Positions 37,072 to 45,419 of a stretch of DNA of 52,233 nucleotides are shown here, one piece after another (position 1 is the stretch's first letter; each line of letters begins with the position of its first letter). This DNA is from Thermoguttaceae bacterium. GTDB lineage: Bacteria > Planctomycetota > Planctomycetia > Pirellulales > Thermoguttaceae. The stretch lies in NCBI GenBank assembly GCA_017559825.1, contig JAFYQR010000196.1, positions 1 to 52,233 on the forward strand, given 5' to 3'. Below the pieces are notes generated by a model. That model was given only the letters and a program-made list of their open reading frames with translations. It did no database searches and was not told where the DNA came from. The translations under genes were made by a program, and so were the position numbers.

Positions 37072-37121
37072 CGCCGAATGTTATATTAGTTTAATCTTAT
37101 CATACTTCGGCGTTTTTTCAA
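37072..37121 (-). promoter_or_regulatory. LysR promoter with overlapping inverted repeat
   Basis: TTGAAA (37121-37116), 16-base spacer, TAAGAT (37099-37094) on the minus strand. A seven-base inverted repeat, CGCCGAA at 37072-37078 and TTCGGCG at 37106-37112, brackets the -10. In the same 468-bp gap, TATACT at 37284-37289 is a weak plus-strand -10 candidate for the cytochrome gene. Confidence 0.58.
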
Positions 37122-37432
37122 GAGCGTTCGGGGGCGGCGCGCCGATTTATTCGACGAAAACGGTCGCCATAATCTCAATTAGGAGAAAAACGGAGGAGCG
37201 GCGGCGTCTAGCGTTTTCGAAAAGAAAATCGAAAAAAGGGAAGTTCGAGCCCGTTTGCCCCTTTTTTCTCGCGTAAGAAGCGCTATACTTAAGACGTAAC
37301 GACAAATTTACGAAAGAAAGTTTTTGCGCGAAATTTTTTAAGGGCGTTCGTTCGCGTCCAAAATAAAGGACGGCGACGCGAACGGAACCGCTTAAAATCG
37401 ACGGCGCAAAACAGCGACGAACGGAGGACGAT

Positions 37433-38248
37433 ATGTCGAACGAAATGAATCGTCGGGACGCGTTGCGTTTCGCCGGTCTGGCGGCGGGAGCGTTTTTAGT
37501 CGGAGGTTCCGCCGGAAACGCGTCGGGCGCCGAGGCGGGAGTCGGCGGCGTGTGGAAGTACGCCGTCGTCGACCCGCAAAAGGTCGCCGACACGGCTTAC
37601 GAGAATTATAAAGTCGGGCGTTGCATGTACACGACGTTTTACGGGATCGTTTACAACGTCGGGCTCGAGTTGGAAAAGACCGATCCGATCGCGGCGGCGC
37701 CGATTCTGCAATTTCCGTTTTATATGATGAAATACGGCACCGGCGGCGCGAACGATTGGGGAACGCTCTGCGGTTCGCTTAACGGCGCGATGGCGGCGAT
37801 TTCGCTTTTCGTCGCCGACTCGAACAAGCGCAAGGCCCTTTGCGACGAGATCGCGAACTATTACGAGCAAACGATGTTCCCGATTTACAAACCGGCGAAC
37901 GACGATTTCGGGCCGATGCCGCAAACGATTTCCGGTTCGCTTCTTTGCCACGTTTCGAGCGGCAAATGGTCGTCGCTCGCGATGAAGCGCACCGACTCGC
38001 CGGAACGCACGGAGCGTTGCACGCGCATGTCGGCGGACGTCGCGCGCAAGACGGCGGAGCTGTTGAACCTCAATATAGGAACGCCCGCCGCGCTCGAAGC
38101 GGCTCCGGTCGTTACGTTTAAACGACAGGAACCGTCCGCGACTTGCTACGATTGTCACGGCAAAGGCAAAAAGAACTCCGACGTCATCGCCAAGATGAGC
38201 TGCAACGAGTGCCACGACCAAGCGGTCGACCATCACGAAGCTAAGTAA
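37433..38248 (+). CDS. Split-Soret-type dihaem cytochrome c (C_GCAxxG_C_C family), Tat-exported
   Basis: 271 residues. The N-terminus MNRRDALRFAGLAAGAFLVGG is a twin-arginine signal, so the folded protein is exported. The body has the cysteine pattern of the C_GCAxxG_C_C family: Cys64, Cys113-Gly, Cys137, Cys172 and Cys196. Two c-type haem motifs lie at the C-terminus, CYDCH (238-242) and CNECH (257-261). This layout matches split-Soret cytochrome c of Desulfovibrio, a dihaem protein of unclear partner. GGAGG precedes the ATG. It lies directly upstream of nadB on the same strand, separated by a terminator-like hairpin. The haem count, signal and length are clear; the electron donor and acceptor are not known. 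Confidence 0.85.
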   Translation: MSNEMNRRDALRFAGLAAGAFLVGGSAGNASGAEAGVGGVWKYAVVDPQKVADTAYENYKVGRCMYTTFYGIVYNVGLELEKTDPIAAAPILQFPFYMMKYGTGGANDWGTLCGSLNGAMAAISLFVADSNKRKALCDEIANYYEQTMFPIYKPANDDFGPMPQTISGSLLCHVSSGKWSSLAMKRTDSPERTERCTRMSADVARKTAELLNLNIGTPAALEAAPVVTFKRQEPSATCYDCHGKGKKNSDVIAKMSCNECHDQAVDHHEAK

Positions 38249-38282
38249 ACGGAAACCGACGACGATTAACGTCGCGCAAAAC

Positions 38283-38315
38283 GAGCGTCGAACGATTTCG
38301 GCGCTCTATTTTTTT
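38283..38315 (+). terminator. Terminator-like hairpin between cytochrome and nadB
   Basis: GAGCG at 38283-38287 pairs with CGCTC at 38302-38306, with partial inner pairing, followed by a seven-T run (38309-38315). It lies 35 bases after the cytochrome stop and only 31 bases before the nadB ATG, so nadB would depend on read-through or on control of this structure unless a promoter is hidden in the cytochrome gene. Confidence 0.58.
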
Positions 38316-38345
38316 CAGTTTTAAAGTTCAAGGAGTTAGGGAACG

Positions 38346-40001
38346 ATGACGACCGCGCAAAACGGGTCGCGAGAAATTCGACTTCCGAAGACGCCGCGCT
38401 ACTTGGCGCCTTTTCACGCGAAACTTCACCCGCACTTTTTCGCCGACGTCTTGGTGATCGGCGGCGGGTTGGCGGGGTTGACCGCGGCGCTTTCGGTCGA
38501 CCCGTCGTTGACGGTGCTGGTCGTCTGCAAAGCCGGGCTGACGAACTCGAACAGCGTCAAGGCGCAGGGCGGCATCGCGACGGTTTGGAACGTCCCGGAC
38601 GACAAGTTCGAGAACCACGTCAAGGACACGCTGATCGCCGGGGGCGAGCTCTGCGACCCGGAAACGGTCGATTTCGTCGTGCGCAGCGGCCCGGCGGGCG
38701 TTCGCAAGCTGATGGAATACGGCGCTCGGTTCGACCGCGATAAAAACGGCGACGTCCTCCTCGGACGCGAGGGCGGCCACGACCATTTTCGCGTCCTGCA
38801 CGCCAACGGCGACTCGACCGGCGCCGAGGTCATTCGCGCCGCCGTCGAAGAGGTGAAACGCCGCCCGAATATTCGCGTTTGGGAGAACACGTTCGCGCTC
38901 GACCTGCTCACTTACGACGGGTTCTGCCGCGGCGCCGTCGTCTATTGGGAAAAAGAGCGCGAAACCGAGTTAATTTGGGCAAAACAAACAATTTTGGCGA
39001 CCGGCGGTCTCGGGCAAATTTACCGCGAAACGACGAACCCGAACGTCGCGTGCGGCGACGGCGTCGCGATGGCGTATCGCGCCGGGGCGGTCTGTCGCGA
39101 CCTTGAGTTCGTCCAATTTCACCCGACCGTCCTTTACATCGCCGGCGGGAGCCGCAGTCTCATCACCGAAGCGATGCGCGGCGAAGGCGCTTGGCTCGTC
39201 GACAAGAACGGCTGTCGCTTTATGACCGATTACGACGAACGGGGCGAGCTCGCCCCGCGCGACGTCGTCAGTCGTTCGATCGTCCGTCAAATGGCGAAGA
39301 CGAACTCGACGAACGTTTTTCTCGACATTACCCGCAAGGACGCCGACTGGATTCGCGGACGCTTCCCGGGGATCGCGGCGATCTGCGCCGAGTTCGGCGT
39401 CGACATTACGAAAGACCGGATTCCGGTGCGACCGGGCGCCCACTACGCGATGGGGGGCGTCTTGACCGACCGCAACGGTCGCACGACGTTGAAGGGGCTT
39501 TGGGCCGCCGGGGAAGTCGCGAGCGTCGGTTTGCACGGCGCGAACCGACTCGCTTCGAATAGTCTGCTCGAAGCGCTCGCGTACGGTGAAACGACCGGGC
39601 GCTTGGCCGGGGAAATCGCGCTCCAAACGACGGATGAGTATCGGGCGCTTCCGCTCGAAAACCCGCCGCTTCCGTTCGGTTCGAACGCGACGATCGACGT
39701 CGACGACGTGCGGAATTCGCTGAAAAGCGCGATGTGGCGGCTCGTCGGCGTCGTTCGCGACGAAGACGGGCTGGCCGAGGCGGAACGTCGGCTCGACGAC
39801 TGGTCGAAGATTCTCTTCTCGAAGCAGTTTGAGAGTATCTCCGCTTGGGAAACGCAAAATATGTTGACCGTCGCTCGTATGATCGTCGCCGGAGCGAAAG
39901 AGCGTCGGGAGACGCGCGGGGCGCACAACCGAAGCGACTGCGCCGACTTCGACCCGAGCGTTCCGGCGGTTCACTCGCTTTTCGTTCCGGAAGAAGCGTA
40001 G
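38346..40001 (+). CDS. nadB: L-aspartate oxidase
   Basis: 551 residues. FAD-binding N-terminus VLVIGGGLAGLTAALS near residues 35-50, SNSVKAQGGIATVW, the histidine motif GREGGHDHFRVLHANGDSTG, TILATGGLGQIYRETTNPNV, and the active-site stretch VQFHPTVLYIAGG with RSLITEAMRGEGA. GAHYAMGGVLTDRNGRTT and GANRLASNSLLEALAYG are also shared with fumarate reductase/succinate dehydrogenase flavoproteins; the Ser/Glu-type NadB loop and length favour NadB. It oxidises L-aspartate to iminoaspartate for NAD synthesis, using oxygen or, without oxygen, fumarate. AAGGAG site upstream. nadA and nadC are not in this window. It follows the cytochrome gene. Confidence 0.93.
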   Translation: MTTAQNGSREIRLPKTPRYLAPFHAKLHPHFFADVLVIGGGLAGLTAALSVDPSLTVLVVCKAGLTNSNSVKAQGGIATVWNVPDDKFENHVKDTLIAGGELCDPETVDFVVRSGPAGVRKLMEYGARFDRDKNGDVLLGREGGHDHFRVLHANGDSTGAEVIRAAVEEVKRRPNIRVWENTFALDLLTYDGFCRGAVVYWEKERETELIWAKQTILATGGLGQIYRETTNPNVACGDGVAMAYRAGAVCRDLEFVQFHPTVLYIAGGSRSLITEAMRGEGAWLVDKNGCRFMTDYDERGELAPRDVVSRSIVRQMAKTNSTNVFLDITRKDADWIRGRFPGIAAICAEFGVDITKDRIPVRPGAHYAMGGVLTDRNGRTTLKGLWAAGEVASVGLHGANRLASNSLLEALAYGETTGRLAGEIALQTTDEYRALPLENPPLPFGSNATIDVDDVRNSLKSAMWRLVGVVRDEDGLAEAERRLDDWSKILFSKQFESISAWETQNMLTVARMIVAGAKERRETRGAHNRSDCADFDPSVPAVHSLFVPEEA

Positions 40002-40116
40002 GCGGACGGGCGTTCCCGTGCTAAGTATTAATAATGTGAAAACGACGACCGGCTCGACGGCGCTCGAAAGCGACGCGTCGGCGGGCCGCGAATAAAAGGA
40101 AAGGAAACGGCGGACG

Positions 40117-41154
40117 ATGGGAATCGCGACGTCGATATTTTACGTGGTTCTCGGCGCGGCGGCGTTGGTCGCCGGCGGCGAGGCGTTGGTGCGCGGCGCG
40201 AAAAAAATCGCCGAAAAGATGAAGATTTCGCCGCTGGTCGTCGGGTTGACGGTCGTCGCGTGTTGCACGAGCGCGCCGGAGATGGCGGTTTCCTTCTCGG
40301 CGGCCTTGCAAGCGACTCCGGAGAACCCGGGCGTCGCGGACGTCGCGCTCGGAAACGTCGTTGGGAGCAACATTTGCAACGTGTTTCTGATTCTCGGCGT
40401 CTGCGCGTTGATCCGCCCGCTCTCGGCGTCGCGTCAAATGGTGAAGCGCGAGAATCCGAGCATGATCGCGGTTTCGTTGGCGACGCTTTTGCTGGCGGTC
40501 TGCTGCGTTCGACCGGACGGGACTCATTGCCTGCCGCGTTGGGCGGGCGCGCTTTTGCTGGCCGGGTTCGTCTTTTACGAATGGCGGACGGTGCGGCAAG
40601 CGAAGCGCGACGAAGCGGCGGCGACCGGCGAAAAGTCGGAGGAAACCGCGACTTCCGTCGAGCCGACGGCGGCGCGAACGCGTTCGGCGGCGCTCGAATG
40701 GGCGGTCGCGTTTGGGGCGGTCGCGCTCGGTTTGGCGTTTCTCGTCGTCGGGGCGAAGCTCTTTGTCGGCGGCGCGGTAACGATCGCTCGAACGGTCGGC
40801 GTTAGCGAGATGGCGATCGGTTTGACGCTGGTCGCGCTCGGCACGTCGTTGCCGGAGTTGACCGTTTCGGCGATCGCGACCTTGCGCGGCGATACCGACG
40901 TCGCGGTCGGAAACGTCGTCGGGAGCAATGTTTGCAACATTCTGTTGATTCTCGGCGGGACGGTTTTGCTCGTTCCGGGCGGAATGGGGATTTCGGCGCG
41001 ATCGCTTTGCGTCGACTTGCCGATTATGCTCGGCGCGGCGGTTCTCTGCGGTTGGTTCTGCTTCACCGGACATAAGATTCAACGCTGGGAAGGCGCGGTC
41101 TTCGTCGCCGCGCAACTGGCGTATTCGGTTTACTTGGTTCAATTCGCCGGTTGA
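40117..41154 (+). CDS. Calcium/sodium exchanger (CaCA superfamily, YrbG-like)
   Basis: 345 residues with about ten membrane helices in two homologous halves. The two alpha-repeats are visible: first LTVVACCTSAPEMAVSFSAA with GNVVGSNICNVFLILG, second LVALGTSLPELTVSAIATL with GNVVGSNVCNILLILGG. The conserved Glu of the S-A-P-E and S-L-P-E motifs and the Asn in GSN bind the cation. The first repeat has ACCTSAPE where GTSAPE is usual. A charged cytoplasmic loop (KRDEAAATGEKSEE) separates the halves. It exchanges Ca2+ for Na+ or K+ at the inner membrane. Followed by a strong terminator. Confidence 0.9.
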   Translation: MGIATSIFYVVLGAAALVAGGEALVRGAKKIAEKMKISPLVVGLTVVACCTSAPEMAVSFSAALQATPENPGVADVALGNVVGSNICNVFLILGVCALIRPLSASRQMVKRENPSMIAVSLATLLLAVCCVRPDGTHCLPRWAGALLLAGFVFYEWRTVRQAKRDEAAATGEKSEETATSVEPTAARTRSAALEWAVAFGAVALGLAFLVVGAKLFVGGAVTIARTVGVSEMAIGLTLVALGTSLPELTVSAIATLRGDTDVAVGNVVGSNVCNILLILGGTVLLVPGGMGISARSLCVDLPIMLGAAVLCGWFCFTGHKIQRWEGAVFVAAQLAYSVYLVQFAG

Positions 41155-41259
41155 TAAAAGAAACCGCCGAGCGAAACTGAGGGAAATCGGGGGAATCGAG
41201 AAACCGAGAAAACCGGAGCGATCAAAGGAAAACGGAAAGCCGGGGAATCAAACGAAAAG

Positions 41260-41295
41260 CGCCGTCGGGACGAAACGCGTCTCGGCGGCGTTTTT
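41260..41295 (+). terminator. Intrinsic terminator after the exchanger gene
   Basis: A 13-bp stem with two G-T pairs joins 41260-41272 and 41278-41290 around a five-base loop, followed by TTTTT. Confidence 0.78.
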
Positions 41296-41317
41296 GTTTC
41301 TTGACGCGCGAACTTCC

Positions 41318-41346
41318 TTGACTTTCGTTCCGTTTTCGGCGATAAT
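41318..41346 (+). promoter_or_regulatory. Sigma70-like promoter of the DUF4832 gene
   Basis: TTGACT (41318-41323), 17-base spacer, GATAAT (41341-41346), about 70 bases before the ATG at 41417. Confidence 0.7.
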
Positions 41347-41416
41347 GGGACGGCAAGAGGCGCGGAGTCGTTCGGCGCTTTTTTAAAACACGTCGATTGG
41401 GAAAAGGAGAGAAAAG

Positions 41417-42928
41417 ATGAAAAACGCCGGTTTCGCCGCCGTCGCGCTCTTGGGGGCGGTCGTCGGTTGGGGCGCCGTCTCGACCGCCGCCGTCGGAGCG
41501 GAGGAAAACGCCGCGAGCGTCGCCGACTCGAACCGCGTCGTCGTCGAGTTGCAAGACGACGGACGCGCGCTGATCAATCCCGGAATGGGGTGGACGATGC
41601 ACTTTTATTCGAACGTGCCGACGAATTACGGGAGCAAGCTCGAACCGTCGGACGCGCTCGATTGGTTCGAAGGGTGTTCGACCGTTTATTTGCGCCTTCC
41701 TTGGGCGTTCCTCGAACCGGAGGAGGGCGTCTTTAACTGGTCGATGGTCGACGCGCCGGCGCAACGCTGGATCGAGCGCGGGAAAAAGGTCGCGTTCCGT
41801 TTCACGACGTCGGAAAACTGGCTCGAGTACGCGACGCCGAAATGGGTCTTCGACGCCGGAGCGAAGGGCGTTCGATACACTTGGGGGAAAGGGCCGCAAC
41901 CGGACGGACATTGCGTCGACCCGGAGTTCGACGACCCGATTTATCTCGAAAAACTGCGCGCCTTTCTTGCCGCGGCCGGGCGCCGGTACGCGAACAACCC
42001 GAACGTCGCGTTCATCGACGTCGGCACGTACGGCATGTGGGGCGAAGGGCACTCGAACCTCGGCGTTTGGGCCGACGCGTCCTTTTCGAGAATGGACCCG
42101 GAGCGAACGTTGAACGTCGTCAAAACGCATATCGACCTGCACCGCGAATACTTTCCGGGCGTTCTGCTCTGCATCAGCGACGACGTCGCGGGCGCCGAAA
42201 AGCCGGGGCGCGACTTTCCGGAAACCGATTACGCGTTGTCGCAAGGCGTAACGCTCCGCGACGACAGCATTCTCGTGCAACCGAAGCCGCGGCAATGGTT
42301 TCACGACGAAATGGCGCAAAAGTTTTGGCCGACGTTGCCGGTGATTCTCGAACACGAACACTACCTCGGTTCGAAGGAACGCGGCGCTTGGGACGACGAA
42401 AAACTGATCGAGTCGGTCGAGCGCTACCGCGCGTCGTATATGTCGATTCACTGGTTCCCGGAGGTCGAGTGGGAAGGCTCGAAAGACGCGATTCGCCGAA
42501 TCAACCGTCGGTTGGGGTACCGCCTTTTCCCGTCGCGAGTCGTTTATCCGAAAACGGTTAAGATCGACGAGTTCTTCGACGTTTCCTGGACGCTGCAAAA
42601 CGTCGGCGTCGCGCCGAGTTACGACGGCGGCTTCGTCGCGCTGACGTTGAAGGACGCGAAAGGCGGCGTCGTCGCGGTCTTGGTCGACGAAGGGTTCGAC
42701 GTGAAAGAGCTGAAGACGGCGGAACCCGGTCAAGCGCCCAAGGTCGAGCGAACGAACCGTTTTCGCGTCGGACACGTCGGGCCGACGACGAAACCGGGCG
42801 AATACGACGTTTACGTCAGCGTCGGAAAGCGCGACGGAACGCCGGTTTACGAGCTTCCGCTCGGCGACGCCGACGGTTCGCGCCGGTATAAAATCGGCAA
42901 AATAACGCTCGAAGCGAAGGCGAAGTAA
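41417..42928 (+). CDS. Secreted DUF4832-type TIM-barrel protein, probable glycosidase relative
   Basis: 503 residues with a Sec signal peptide (MKNAGFAAVALLGAVVGWGAVSTAAVGAEE without a lipobox). The mature start has the family's ALINPGMGWTMHFYSN, followed by a glycosidase-clan-A-like barrel: VYLRLPWAFLEPEEGVFNWS, VAFRFTTSENW, FIDVGTYGMWGEGHSN and VILEHEHYLGSKE. The Glu residues in WGEGH and LEHEHY are at the strand ends where clan A enzymes carry their acid/base and nucleophile, but no activity is proven for the family. A C-terminal beta-sandwich (VDEFFDVSWTLQNVG-like, here KIDEFFDVSWTLQNVG) ends the protein. AAGGAG site, own promoter; monocistronic. Role in polysaccharide use is inference. 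Confidence 0.78.
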   Translation: MKNAGFAAVALLGAVVGWGAVSTAAVGAEENAASVADSNRVVVELQDDGRALINPGMGWTMHFYSNVPTNYGSKLEPSDALDWFEGCSTVYLRLPWAFLEPEEGVFNWSMVDAPAQRWIERGKKVAFRFTTSENWLEYATPKWVFDAGAKGVRYTWGKGPQPDGHCVDPEFDDPIYLEKLRAFLAAAGRRYANNPNVAFIDVGTYGMWGEGHSNLGVWADASFSRMDPERTLNVVKTHIDLHREYFPGVLLCISDDVAGAEKPGRDFPETDYALSQGVTLRDDSILVQPKPRQWFHDEMAQKFWPTLPVILEHEHYLGSKERGAWDDEKLIESVERYRASYMSIHWFPEVEWEGSKDAIRRINRRLGYRLFPSRVVYPKTVKIDEFFDVSWTLQNVGVAPSYDGGFVALTLKDAKGGVVAVLVDEGFDVKELKTAEPGQAPKVERTNRFRVGHVGPTTKPGEYDVYVSVGKRDGTPVYELPLGDADGSRRYKIGKITLEAKAK

Positions 42929-42978
42929 TTTTCGCTTTTCTGAAGAACCGTCGCGGACGTTAAAGCGTCGCGCGGCGG

Positions 42979-44961
42979 TTACTTCGGGTTTTCTTCCAAA
43001 AACTTGCGAATCGCCTGCATAAACTCGTACCCGTAATTCTCCAACTTTTTGCGCCCGACTCCGGAAACGTCCAAAAACTCGCCGTCCGTCTCCGGTTTCA
43101 AGTACGTCATGTCGACGAGCGTTTTGTCGCTGAAAACGGCGTAAGGCGGGACGTTTTCGTCTTTCGCGATCTGCAAACGCAACGCGCGCAACTCTTCGAA
43201 CAACCGACGGTCGCGCGGAGAAAGCGAGCTTTTCGAGTAAGGGTTCGCCGCCGAGTTGAACGCCGCGCTCGAACCGCCTCCGCTCAAAAGCGTCGACGAG
43301 CCGCCGGAGCGACGCGACGTCGTCTTTTTCTTTTTGCCGGTCGGACGCTCGACGATTTTCACTTGGCGTTGGCCGCGCATCACGTCCCAACCGAGTCGGG
43401 TAACGCGCGGTATCGGGAAGTTTTTCGACGGGTCGAGTTCGGCGATTCCTTGCGTCAACAGCGCGGAAATCAAGTAACGCCAATACGTTTTGTCGCGGTC
43501 GGCCCCGACGCCGAACGTCGGAAGGCGGTCGTGTCCGAAACGCTCGATTTTTTCCGTTCGGGCGCCGATCAACACGTCGACGATATGCCCGACGCCGAAC
43601 GCGTTCCCGGTGCGCTGCATCGCGGAAAGCGCCTTTTGAGCGTCGACCGTCGCGTCGACGCGACGAACCGAACCAACGCAATAGTCGCAACCGCCGCAAC
43701 CGCAGCCGGTTTTCGACGCGCCTTCTGACGACGCGGCGTCGTCGGAGTCCGCGTCGGAACCGTTTTCGTCGGCGTTAAAGTTCGGCGGGATATACGTTTC
43801 GCCAAAGTATTTTAAAAGATTGGCGCGTCGGCAGCCGTCCGTTTCGGCGAAAGCGACCATTTCGTTCAAGCGGCGCGACGCGGCGTCGCGAGCCTCCGGG
43901 TCTTGGTAGTCGTCGAGGAAACTGCGGTGAATCGCGACGTCTTGATAACCGTACACGAGAAGGCAGCGCGCCGGGGCGCCGTCGCGACCGGCTCGGCCCG
44001 TTTCCTGATAATAACTTTCGACGTCCTTCGGCAAGTCGCCGTGAACGACGAAACGGACGTTCGATTTGTCGATCCCCATCCCGAAAGCGACCGTCGCGAC
44101 GACGATCGGCGTCTCGTCGTTGGCGAACGCGTCTTGAACGCGGGCCCGTTCCGCGTCGGTCAGTCCGGCGTGATACGCTTCCGCTTTAAAGCCCTGTTTG
44201 CGCAAGAATTCGGCCGTCTTTTCGACGCTCTTGCGCGTCGAGCGGTAAACGACGCCCGACTCGTCCGGAACCTCCCGCAAAAAGTCGAGCAACTGACGGT
44301 CGAAATCCTCTTTGTAAGCGATTTGATAAAAGAGGTTCGGACGGTCGAACGACGCGCGGACGCAAAACGGGTCGCGGAGTTTCAGGAGCGTTTGCACGTC
44401 CTCCGAAACGCGGTCGGTCGCGGTCGCGGTGAAGGCGGCGATCGGACAGTTCGGGAAGAGTTCGGCGATTTGGCCGAGTTCGAGGTAGTCGGCGCGGAAG
44501 TTGTGCCCCCATTGCGAAATGCAGTGCGCCTCGTCGATCGCGAAAAAACCGAGTTCGACCGACGACAAAAACTCTTGGAAGCGCGGCGTGTTGAACCGCT
44601 CCGGCGAGACGTAAAGCAAGTCGAGCGTTCGGCGGTCGATCGACGCGTAAATCTCGCGCAACTCGGCCAGCGAGGTCGTCGAGTTCAGCGTCGCGGCGCA
44701 GATACCGTTCTTTTGCGCGGCGTCGACTTGGTCTTTCATCAGCGACAAAAGCGGACTGACGACGACGCAGACGCCGGGCGTCAGGAGCGCGGGGAGCTGA
44801 TAGCAAAGCGACTTCCCGCCGCCGGTCGGCATCACCGCGAAGACGTCGCGGCGGTCGAGGAGAGCGCGGACGATCTCATCTTGGTAAGGGCGGAACGTTC
44901 GATAGCCGAACGCGTCGGCGAGCGTTTGGTAAATGCGGGCGGTTAAAGCGTCGGCGGACAT
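42979..44961 (-). CDS. recQ: ATP-dependent DNA helicase RecQ
   Basis: 660 residues. Helicase core: MPTGGGKSLCYQLPALL (Walker A), FFAIDEAHCISQWGHNFR (DEAH box), AFTATATDRVSED, VVATVAFGMGIDKSNVRFVV and YYQETGRAGRDGAPARCLL. The zinc-binding RQC part has the cysteines of GCGCGGCDYCVGS, preceded by an unusually Asp/Ser-rich insert (DENGSDADSDDAASSEGAS). The C-terminal HRDC domain starts near 580 (LFEELRALRLQIAKDENVPPYAVFSDKTLVDM in pieces) and ends GRKKLENYGYEFMQAI. It unwinds recombination and repair intermediates 3' to 5'. A promoter with perfect TATAAT lies at 45019-45046. Convergent with the DUF4832 gene, 50 bases apart. Confidence 0.95.
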   Translation of the reverse strand: MSADALTARIYQTLADAFGYRTFRPYQDEIVRALLDRRDVFAVMPTGGGKSLCYQLPALLTPGVCVVVSPLLSLMKDQVDAAQKNGICAATLNSTTSLAELREIYASIDRRTLDLLYVSPERFNTPRFQEFLSSVELGFFAIDEAHCISQWGHNFRADYLELGQIAELFPNCPIAAFTATATDRVSEDVQTLLKLRDPFCVRASFDRPNLFYQIAYKEDFDRQLLDFLREVPDESGVVYRSTRKSVEKTAEFLRKQGFKAEAYHAGLTDAERARVQDAFANDETPIVVATVAFGMGIDKSNVRFVVHGDLPKDVESYYQETGRAGRDGAPARCLLVYGYQDVAIHRSFLDDYQDPEARDAASRRLNEMVAFAETDGCRRANLLKYFGETYIPPNFNADENGSDADSDDAASSEGASKTGCGCGGCDYCVGSVRRVDATVDAQKALSAMQRTGNAFGVGHIVDVLIGARTEKIERFGHDRLPTFGVGADRDKTYWRYLISALLTQGIAELDPSKNFPIPRVTRLGWDVMRGQRQVKIVERPTGKKKKTTSRRSGGSSTLLSGGGSSAAFNSAANPYSKSSLSPRDRRLFEELRALRLQIAKDENVPPYAVFSDKTLVDMTYLKPETDGEFLDVSGVGRKKLENYGYEFMQAIRKFLEENPK

Positions 44962-45018
44962 CGCGGAAATCGAAAACGGACGTAAAAAAGGAAAAATCGG
45001 AACGGAATCTCCGTATTA

Positions 45019-45046
45019 ATTATAGCAAAAAACGCGGCGCGACCAA
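45019..45046 (-). promoter_or_regulatory. Sigma70-like promoter of recQ
   Basis: TTGGTC (45046-45041), 16-base spacer, TATAAT (45024-45019) on the minus strand, about 50 bases before the recQ ATG. Confidence 0.65.
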
Positions 45047-45270
45047 GGCCCGCGTTTCCCAAGAATCGAACGAAAAACTCGGAAAAAAAAGAGCGAAAAA
45101 AATTTTTTAAGAAAATTTAAGAAAAAAAAAGAAAATTTTTCGGCGACGCCGGTTTGCGGTTTCGCATACTTAAGCGGGAGAATTTTTGCGCGCTTTCGTC
45201 GAGCCGATTTTGCGGGTTCGACGAGGCGAAAAGTCGTAAAAAAGCGGCTTTTCGTCGCGTCTTCCCCTCC

Positions 45271-45298
45271 TTGACGCTCGGCGAAAGTCGGCGATAAT
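45271..45298 (+). promoter_or_regulatory. Sigma70-like promoter of the RND operon
   Basis: TTGACG (45271-45276), 16-base spacer, GATAAT (45293-45298). The leader to the ATG at 45420 is about 115 bases and contains a short hairpin, CCGCTC/GAGCGG, near 45380-45394. Its 3' half matches the promoter at 41318-41346 (TCGGCGATAATG). The rest of the 458-bp gap 44962-45419 is A-rich around 45090-45140 and otherwise featureless. Confidence 0.66.
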
Positions 45299-45419
45299 GA
45301 ATAAAATTCTATCGGCGGCGGCGTTTCCTCGCGTCGCTTCTTTCGACGTCGCGCGACGGAGCCCGCCGAACCCAGCCCCCGCTCTTGAGCGGCCCTAAGT
45401 AAAGATTATTGAGAAAACA

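Noticed and set aside
38346..40001. Reading the flavoprotein as fumarate reductase/succinate dehydrogenase subunit A
   Set aside because: No iron-sulfur or membrane-anchor subunit gene is adjacent, and the length and active-site loop fit L-aspartate oxidase better.
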